Part shown: one piece after another, positions 56,527 to 64,000 of the stretch
Layout of the letters: each line of letters starts with the position of its first letter
Position numbering within the stretch: the stretch's first letter is position 1
Origin: Tetrapyrgos nigripes
Lineage: Eukaryota > Basidiomycota > Agaricomycetes > Agaricales > Campanellaceae
Assembly (NCBI GenBank): GCA_013368315.1
Contig: JAACJM010000025.1
Coordinates: 310,001-374,000 of the forward strand
DNA: 64,000 bases
Direction of reading: 5' to 3'
Translations under genes and position numbers: made by a program
Notes under the pieces: generated by a model
The model's input: only the letters and a program-made list of their open reading frames with translations
Database searches by the model: none
What the model was told of the DNA's origin: nothing

Positions 56527-58891
56527 CTACAGTGTATAGCGGAACTAGAAAAGTAAAGGGCATTTTACGGTCAGTCAAATCCTGCTCGCACCAGCAAAAA
56601 ATATATATAGAAACACTCACATGCGGATTCTCAAAATCCGTCAAATCCTTCTCCCCATTCAATCTTCCTTGAGCCTCACGTTCCTCAGGAGTTAATCCAT
56701 CGTTCAGCTGAGCCTTGTCTCGTCGACGGTTACGTAGAACGTAGATTATCCTCCAGGCTGCATCATCAAGAACTAATAAGACGACTGTAGGAAACGTCAC
56801 AAAAACGAAAACGGACCGCAAATAATGAGAAAATCTAACCCAAAGCAAATCGTACATCCGATGACTCCTCGAGTGTATTTGGGCTACGAAAGAAGAAGAA
56901 GAGAAATTGTGAGTCTTCGCGGTACCAAGAAAAACGAGACATACCGCATCCTTCGATCTGAAAATCTGCGAGCCAACCATATTCCCCACACAATACATCA
57001 CGAAAGTAAACGAAGACGTGACTGTACGTTTCGTCCGTCCAGGCTACACATATACGCCATTCAGAAACATCATCAGTGCCACTATCCCCTAATCGGAAGA
57101 GACTCACCAAATTCGAAGGAATCAACGTCCACGCCAAAAACAAACTCAATATGAACGGAATAGTCATGAAATACATCCCCCATTTCGTCCACTTTGTATC
57201 TTCTCTGGTCTCTATCAAACTCATACCCATGAACCCGATGAACCCCGGAATTGTTGCTGCAGCCATGGAATAGAGACGAAGATTCCCCCATTTGGTGTTG
57301 ATGATGCCGACGATGGCGAAGATGATGACGAAGGTGACGGAGCGGGGGATGGTGTAGAGGATTACTTCGAGAGAGGCTGGGAGGAAAGGGAGAAGTAAAA
57401 AAGAAGGTCAGGTAAACTTTCGAAGATTTAGCGAAAAACTCACTAAATCCAAAAGACGTAGTGATAATACTTCCAAAGGTACTAAGTCCACCATTAGGGA
57501 CCGAGGTGAGAAAAGCGTTAATCCCAGCAAACCAAAACTGTTGGGTTATGAGTAATTTATCATAATCCGTACAGAAGAAAGACTCACACAAGGATCAACA
57601 AGACATTCCCAAACTTGATACCACTTCCACTCTTTCGTCCCTGTCTTATCATGACCACTCTGGTTGGTCAGAATCCTAGCATTAGCCATGCGTTTCTCCT
57701 GAGGAGTCAACCAAGAAACTTCGGAAGGCGTGCCAAGGTAGCGAAGGCATAATAAGCCAAAGAGGACGGTGAGACTTCCTAGAAACTAGATATTTAAGAC
57801 AAGTAAGCACAATAAGAAATGAGGGTAGGTGGTTCGTGACACGTACATAAGACATATACCTCCAAGCTTGTCTACTTCTATCCTGATATTCCAACGTTCC
57901 AATTCCATACAAGACCAGATCGCAGATTATCCCAAAACCTGCGTTGGCAGACTACCAGGACGTAATGGCCCTGTTTAACGGGAGAAGCGTTAAGAAAGAC
58001 TTTTCGGAAAACAAACCTGGAATGCCAACGTCCGAGATGCATGTTCTCGCCTGGTATACCAACTGCCAACGACGAGAATAAATCCAGGAGAAATGCAGCA
58101 TTCAAATAAGCCTTGTAGTGCACGGAGAGCGATAAGTTGTGTGAAGTTCTGGGCTACAAAATACCATTGTCATCACCAGATTTGAAAGAAACCCTAGAAA
58201 GATAATGCACGCACCAAACCCAGTACACAACACTACGACACCCCAGCAAAGCATGTAGATGGACCTAGAGCGGACATTGAGATCAAGTCAACTACCCATT
58301 AAACCACCGCGACGTACAAAACCTTGCCCATCCTCCACCTCTGCAGCAAAAAATTGGAAGGAAACTCGAAGCACATATAGGTGATGTCTATCCGTGAATG
58401 ACCGAGTGAGCAAGGAAAGAAGAAACGTATCAAGAAAGAAGAACCTACAAAAAACTGTCGTAAGCCATGAATACTGCTGTCCAACAAGTCCGGTATCTTC
58501 TCGGAGACCAAAGGTGGCCATCGTACCGACTGCTGTTTTGTCAGCCTGCTGGATGCCATCTAGTGGTAGACAGTAACGAAAAGTACAGTCTCAGCAATGG
58601 AAAAGGACTGTTCAGAGATAATTTGAGACTCACAGCAAACCCACATAAGAGGTAAGAGATGCCAGTCAATCTTTCTCTTGAGCTGATTGTACTGTTCTTC
58701 GGTGTACTCCTTATCGTCGACGACCACTAAAACCAAACAAACAGATAGCCCGGATGATCAGCAGGATAGTTTAGAAATTAGAAAGAATACATACAGGCAT
58801 TCTCTCCACCTTGCAAAGGGAACTCGGGAATAAGATGGTGACTCTTGTCAGCAGAGTTCTTCACAGATGAAGCATTTTTTTCTTCCGACAT
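56527..58891 (-). CDS. MFS transporter, Dal5/anion:cation symporter type
   Basis: Twelve-TM plasma-membrane permease of the family that includes allantoate, vitamin and nicotinate carriers. Start MSEEKNASSVKNSADKSHHL (58891). Then DKEYTEEQYNQLKRKIDWHL and LLPLMWVCC, typical of the subgroup; a first TM pair, cytosolic loop and later helices are split over about ten exons. The C-terminal part has RRRDKAQLNDGLTPEEREAQ, and the final exon is resolved by choosing the TTTTCTAG acceptor, giving DLTDFENPHFRYTL with TAG at 56527, which is the standard family ending; the other acceptor would give an atypical tail. Substrate cannot be read from sequence. Convergent with the OYE gene; functional link not implied. 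Confidence 0.85.
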
Positions 58892-59309
58892 CCTGAATCG
58901 CGACCAAAAGAGCCAAGGCGAAGGAACTGTGACAGGATGGAACCTAGAGATAAGAATACATACGCGTCCTTTATATCAGAGCGAATGAGAACCAACCTGT
59001 TCTGCATCATCTATGTATTCTGCACACATGATGAGTCCCGAGATACCATGGTACCATAATCGTCTCCAAAGGCGTCGTTCCTAGTTCTTGGTGGAAATTT
59101 TGAAGAATTTGCCAAATATTGGTTCAGATTGCGCTTTTTGAAGACCTTTGCCATGATAAGATATTGTTGTGCATCATCGCCTAGGACGTGTCTGGCTTGT
59201 AGAAAATAACAAAGAAGAAGTTTCGAAGGGCCTGATAATGACGAAGCTCCAACTTGAATTTGAAAGCACTGATAGGAACGAAAGCCGGCCGGTGGGTACC
59301 TGTCCAAGA
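58892..59309. other. MFS upstream region
   Basis: Upstream of the MFS gene up to the hAT insertion. A 98-codon minus-strand frame at 59011-59307 ends at the insertion edge and matches nothing. Confidence 0.4.
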
Positions 59310-60170
59310 CAGTGTTCTACTTTAAGGCCTTAAATTGACATTTTGAAATCTTTAAGGCTTAAGGCACTTAAAGGGTTAAATTTAAGTGATTTTTTTAAGG
59401 TTTAAAGTCTCGAAAAAAAAAGGAATTAAGGAGATATTATTGTACTCTAGCCTACATATTCTTCGTCTGTATCTATCTCTATAGCACCGTCATCAAGCCG
59501 TTCATCCTCCTCAGCATCTGCGAGAGCCTCCATAAGCGCGGCTTCCTCATCAATCACGGTCCGAGGGAGACGTGCCGGATGTGGTAAACCACCAAATAAT
59601 GACTTGAGCTTCATTGAAGCGGGTTTTGTGCATCTTGGCATGGACTCGAGCACAGCTTGCAGTCGTGGTAGGCTAGTCAAATGATCAGAATCAATGTCCA
59701 AGTTCAATTCATCTATATTTTCCTGCCGCTCTGCCTCTCTTGCCTCTGCAATCCATTTGGCCATTTCTATGCGCCAGCTTTCCAGCGGCATCCTCTTTTT
59801 CATGATGGGAAACACAGGCTTTACACCAGGCTATGTGATGAACAGAGTTTTGCAGTGGTCCTTCGTGAAAATAGGCCCAGAGAGGATTTTTGGCAGTAGC
59901 CATGGAGTAGGTAGCTTCATGATGGACTCAAATACCTAGTAACTTCAGGAACTTATGGTACGATTCTTCTACTTTTCCAGTCTGTCTACCTTGGCCTCGC
60001 TCGCAACTCGCTAGACTATCATTCTTGCTCGTAATTCGCTTGACTATTGTTACCCTGGACCTTAAGTCAGCTTAAGGCTTAAAGATCTCACTCGGAAAAT
60101 TTTAAGCCTTAAATTTAAGGGTATTTAAGGCTTAAAGCTTAAACGGGCTTAAGCCTTTGGTAGAACACTG
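59310..60170. mobile_element. hAT-family transposon, internally deleted, with exact 8-bp target duplication
   Basis: Terminal inverted repeat CAGTGTTCTAC at 59310-59320 and GTAGAACACTG at 60160-60170. GTCCAAGA is repeated directly outside both ends (59302-59309 and 60171-60178): an 8-bp target-site duplication, the hAT hallmark. Subterminal TTAAGGCTTAA-type motifs are repeated at both ends (59322-59400; 60064-60150). Total 861 bp, carrying only the N-terminal part of a transposase. The identical duplication indicates a recent insertion. Confidence 0.92.
59447..59903 (-). pseudogene. hAT transposase N-terminal remnant (BED-finger-like)
   Basis: MATAKNPLWAYFHEGPLQNS and HHIAWCKACVSHH look like the BED-type zinc-finger start of agaric hAT transposases. 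The frame then breaks near 59810 and continues in another frame with SWRIEMAKWIAEAREAERQE, RCTKPASMKLKSLFGG and an acidic end DGAIEIDTDEEYVG. The catalytic DDE and hATC regions are absent, so the element is non-autonomous. Confidence 0.75.
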
Positions 60171-60665
60171 GTCCAAGACGGTTAGAGAGAGAAACGGTCA
60201 CGCGGTCCGGACGACCTTCAACACGGACCGCGACAACCCCTTCTCCTTTTACTTGCTTCAACGGGTCTTCCAGTATCATGGAAGCTGCACATTTATTCTA
60301 GAAACCCTTTCGAAAACGCATCCTTCGCTGTTGGGGCTTTTCGAGTAGACAACCATGGGAAACCAATTTTTGTGCATTTTTTCCTCAATCCCAACGAGCT
60401 CTCCCGGGATCTGTCTGTCTTGACATTCATTGCAAGCTTTCAGAAACATCTATCTATCGCTGTCTCAGACTACTGGATAAACGTAGTACAGGAACCCTTT
60501 ACCAGAGTATCAGAGACACGCTCCTTGCAATACAGGAGAGCTCCTATATCAAAGTCTCAGAGATTTTGGAAGATAAAAGCGAGCCTGTTCCGCTGAGATG
60601 TATCAGACAAAGGATCTTTCCTTACTTCCACCCACCCAACTCCTCTCACAATCCATCTGTCCAGG
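60171..60665. other. HAD gene upstream region
   Basis: About 490 nt between the hAT target duplication and the HAD-fold gene. Short frames only. Confidence 0.4.
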
Positions 60666-61744
60666 ATGAAGCAAACTTCTGCTACCCACTTCAAATTCCA
60701 CGCTACAGCTGCTATCTTTGGCCTGGTGAGTCACACTCTTTCTCTTCTCTTCATCGTAGACGTTTACCTCATATCATTTTCAGGACGGTACTTTGACCGA
60801 CTCTACTCCAGAAGTCGCCGCAGCCTCCTCTTCACACAACTCAGGTGTCTCTACACCTGCTTTAACACCAGACGACTCTCCATCGACCTCTCGTCGTTCC
60901 TCCATTTCATCCGTTTCTTCCATTTCCTCCATCGCTTCCGCAGAAATTCGTTGTACTTCGTTTGGCGTCGCGCTTCAGAAGAGCTTGTCTCAACTATCCA
61001 ATAACCAACATAACGAGTGCTTAACCACTCGCACAGTCGACTCTACTCCTGTCTGCCGTCGGCCTGGTGCTAGAGCTCTGCTCGAGTCTCTTCCTGAAGG
61101 AAAGTTTGGTGTTGTGAGCTTCGGCTCATTGGATTACGGTAAATAAGCCTTTCATCCTGCCATTGTACACGTTTGCTCACAATACCCTGTCTCCTCTTTC
61201 AGTGCACGACTGCATGTCTCGTGCGGGACTCCCTCATCCCAAGGTCACTGTCACCGCTAAGGACAGTGAAGGACAAGAAATCCAAGCCATCTCACTTGCT
61301 GCTATCCGTATGGATGGTGCCAGTCTTTGTTTACCAGCACAATGCGCTGTCTTCGTTAATTCACCCGAAGGAATCCAAGAAGCTATTGCAGATGGTGCTG
61401 GTACAATCGTTGCTGTCTGCGATACATACAGCCATGAAGAGCTCGAGGAACATCGCCCTCATTATGTTGTGGATGGTTTGGAGGCAGTCAAATGCACAGT
61501 TTTGGAATCGGGCGAGCTAGAATTCGATGTTTGGGTTACAGAGAGGGTCTCGGAGAAGGTCTCGGAGAGTAGGAGTCCAATGAAGAGGGAAGCGCTACCC
61601 AAGCTGCAAACGCGAAATCCATCCTTCCGCTTCCCGAAACCTCTTTCTCCTTCTTATACTTCTCCTCTTCCTCGACTTGGATCCGTCTTCTCCGAGTCCT
61701 TACCTGATTGGTTACGGAATGCCGACGTGTGGGATGAAGAATAG
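60666..61744 (+). CDS. HAD-fold protein with lost catalytic residues (GPP1-like pseudoenzyme)
   Basis: 318 residues, three exons (60666-60725, 60784-61138, 61203-61744). The fold is that of small HAD phosphatases such as glycerol-3-phosphatase. Motif I reads AAIFGLDGTLTDSTP: the first Asp (nucleophile) of DxDGT is Gly, only the second Asp remains. The cap is replaced by a Ser-rich stretch (RRSSISSVSSISSIASAE). PGARALLESLPEGKFGVVSF aligns with motif II; VTVTAKDSEGQEIQ sits where the motif III Lys (GKP) should be; AVFVNSPEGIQEAIADGAG replaces the F-E-D-x-P-x-G-I metal-binding motif IV. A 60-residue tail ends LPDWLRNADVWDEE. Loss of nucleophile, Lys and acidic pair argues against phosphatase activity; a regulatory or scaffold role is inferred. 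Gene structure is intact. Confidence 0.8.
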
Positions 61745-61956
61745 GAAAAGACACAATGTCTGATCATGGGCGAAATAGATAGCAAACGCTTTGTACATGA
61801 TTAGAAAGCAAAAAAATCTAGAAATCGTTTAAATCTTCCAGTGAGACTGATAACGAAGGCATTATGATAGCCAACGGACCAAGTAGTTCATCACACAAAA
61901 ATTTATATCATGGTATACGTAGTAATGTACTGATACTGATAGTAGAATCGTGTAGC

Positions 61957-64000
61957 CTAATTCCAATTACCCTCTGCATACACCCCCAAAACCTCAGTAC
62001 TGAGCAACGTCGAATATGTCTTGACATCGCCGTCCGCCCACTGCTTCTGCTTATCCGTCCCAACCTCATTCTGCACGTCATTAAGGATCCCCAACAACTG
62101 ATCCTGTATGAAATCCACAAACACCAGATCCACCAATGTTGAATTTGTAATCTCTTTCGACGTAGGTGTCCCAGCAATCGCAGTTGGGTCATCCGAGCTG
62201 ATAAAGTCTGGAATCGAAAACGACTCGAGAGGAATATGGATAGTGTCGTCTCCGATACCGGGACAAGCATCCGAAGTGGCATATCCCAAAGTGAGGTTTT
62301 CTGTCATTTCACGACGATTTTGGTGGAGAGTTGACATAGAGGAGAGCCATTCGAGGTAGTGTTTTCGGACATCTCCTCTTTTGTACAGTTCTTCTTCTCT
62401 TCTCTCCAAGACCTCGTCAATCCCAGAGACAAGCCCTCGTCTCTTAATCCGTCTAGCCTCACCAGCCTCATCTAGTGCATCCCTAACACCCAAAGCAACA
62501 CCCCACTCAACACCTTCTACAAAGTTAAACGCGTCCGCAAAGGGACTAGCCGTTAACTGGTCGTTTTTGGTAAACTCTCCAGAATAAATGTCAAACCTCA
62601 ATGACCCCGAATTCGTCAGCATGAAAAAGGGATTGACGGATTGGTTTACTCCTTGGATGGTTACTGAGGAGTTCGAGGAGGAAGAGTTAAACGCAGATGG
62701 GTCACGAGCGAGGGTAAGAGAGTAAGGTAGTACTCTTGCTCCCATCAAGGATAAGAGACTGTTCTCGTTGGGATATGATACTTGGGAGATGGTATAATCC
62801 TCGGGGGCAGTTCCGAAAACTTGAGCGAGGTTGAAACGCTTGGCGAGGTTTTTCAAGCCTTTAGTGATACCCAGGCCTTCGGGGGTATCAAATGTGTGGT
62901 TGGAGGTACCAGAGTGGAATTGGTACGTGACACGGTTTGTATCGAGATAACGACGGGAGAAGGTGACGGGGGAATGGGAAGGTGACTTTTTATCGCAGCT
63001 GGAAGAAAGGTTGGCAGACATCCAGCCTGTGTAGACATGAACGCGTCAATTGACTTTGTCGTAGATGAGGAAATTGTAGAAATACGCACCAACTGTCTCC
63101 ATATACCGTCCTGACGCCAAACTCATAGAGTTCTGATCCAACTGGACGCAATCTCTGGTATGCAGGTGTCCACCGAAAATCATAATGGGCGTTTCAGGGT
63201 GCACAGCGCGAACAGCGTTGAAGACAAGCGGCCAGTTGTCTTTCTGGACGGGCATATGGCCTGCGAGCAGGAAAAAGTCGGGTTCTTCTTCGATGGCGGA
63301 AAGGAACTTTTTGCATGGGAGATGAGATGCATATATCTGGATTTCTCTGATTCACTTACCCATTCCTCCTTCACCATATCTTCCACCTTCTGCACAGTGG
63401 TATTTACATCGTTGCCGGTGAAATCGAATAACACTCCTAATGCCGTGACTTTCCTACCCTTGCGAGTTGTAAATTTGGTAAACCTTTCGCCTACGGGAAC
63501 GTTGATCGTATTGTTGTGCGGATCAAAAGTGGTGATATTGACGTTGGACGAAAGGTAACGGCCCTTTAGAGCTGGTGCAAAGTTGTTGTACATGTCCAGG
63601 GTATTTTCGTAGACGTAGAGCTCATGATTGCCAATGGCCATGACATCGTAGGGAAGTCGTTTGAGGAATTGATTGGACTACAAATTTTGAACGTATCAGC
63701 ATGCGTAAGTAAAAAAGCACCGGAACCAATGGCGCATGTCACATTGACAGTCAGAATAAAGATGGACGTACATCATGCCCATCAATGCCACCAGAAGGGA
63801 AGCCATCTGAAAGCCCAGTTCCATCGTGCAAGTCACCAGAGTCAATCAAGAGGAGATCCACGTCCTTTTCGAGGGCAATCCGCTTCATGTGAGACACAAA
63901 AGATGCAAAGTCGCCCAAGTCACCGCTGCAAGTCAAGTTAGCATTCAGGATAAGACGCAATAACGCGCTGCATACGAATAGTTGGGCTCAGGGAAGGATG
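61957..64000 (-). CDS. Metallophosphatase/5'-nucleotidase-like secreted protein (partial, 5' end outside)
   Basis: Calcineurin-like phosphoesterase of the 5'-nucleotidase group, similar to fungal proteins of the yeast YHR202W type. From the right edge: SFPEPNYS, an intron (about 63927-63975), [35 protein letters not shown] (metal ligands), [14 protein letters not shown] (GNHE), [15 protein letters not shown] and [17 protein letters not shown] (GGHLH), so the five-motif metal site is complete apart from the missing first exon. After a further intron the C-terminal half ([47 protein letters not shown]) matches the family's C-terminal domain; ends [11 protein letters not shown]. Many N-x-S/T sites suit a secreted or vacuolar glycoprotein. 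Truncated by the window, not by mutation. Confidence 0.85.

Overview
The window is fungal nuclear DNA from a basidiomycete, most likely an Agaricomycete. Genes are dense, sit on both strands and carry many introns of about 50-60 nt. The proteins are basidiomycete in type: HET-domain proteins, an F-box/leucine-rich protein, a chloroperoxidase/peroxygenase, a microsomal P450, a 7TM protein of an agaric family and small secreted proteins. The dynein heavy-chain gene stops after its tail region, the split-gene arrangement described for Agaricomycetes (dhc1/dhc2 in Schizophyllum commune). I see no prokaryotic, organellar or viral segment.

Layout. 0.2-4.3 kb (-): dhc1, dynein tail. 4.6-12.4 kb: a HET region with two intact 717-residue paralogues, a HET fragment, a shard of the zeta-COP last exon and an F-box gene. 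12.8-15.6 kb: housekeeping genes (zeta-COP, a small NIF3/CutA-like protein, a CHY zinc-finger protein). 16.6-18.9 kb (+): two secreted proteins with near-identical signal-peptide exons and dibasic (Kex2-type) sites; one is a His/Lys-rich tandem-repeat precursor, the other could release an 18-residue peptide. 21.2-22.3 kb (+): heme-thiolate peroxidase. 22.6-24.1 kb (-): mitochondrial calcium uniporter. 25.0-27.4 kb (-): cytochrome P450. 27.6-28.0 kb: foldback/MITE-like palindrome. 29.1-31.4 kb (-): GWT1, GPI-anchor acyltransferase. 34.0-34.3 kb (-): tiny membrane protein. 35.5-38.8 kb (-): F-BAR/SH3 cytokinesis protein. 39.8-40.1 kb (+): a third small dibasic-site secreted protein. 41.4-42.1 kb (-): unknown gene. 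42.3-42.5 kb: a 259-bp hairpin element, followed by a frameshifted ORF. 44.1-46.1 kb (-): 7TM protein. 47.35 kb (+): U6 snRNA. 47.7-50.7 kb (-): GH95 alpha-fucosidase. 51.0-52.6 kb: TA-flanked Tc1/pogo-like relic. 52.8-54.3 kb (+): decayed MID1 calcium-channel gene. 54.8-56.3 kb (+): old yellow enzyme. 56.5-58.9 kb (-): MFS transporter of the Dal5/ACS type. 59.3-60.2 kb: hAT element with exact 8-bp target duplication. 60.7-61.7 kb (+): HAD-fold protein lacking the catalytic residues. 62.0-64.0 kb (-): metallophosphatase/5'-nucleotidase-like gene, cut by the window edge.

The genes form no single pathway. Themes that recur are nuclear and vesicle transport (dynein tail, zeta-COP), cell surface and cytokinesis (GWT1, F-BAR), calcium handling (intact MCU, dead MID1), oxidative and detoxification enzymes (peroxygenase, P450, OYE, MFS), and self/non-self recognition (HET). 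The best candidates for undescribed biology are the three dibasic-processed secreted precursors, especially the His/Lys repeat protein at 16.6 kb, and the HAD pseudoenzyme at 60.7 kb.
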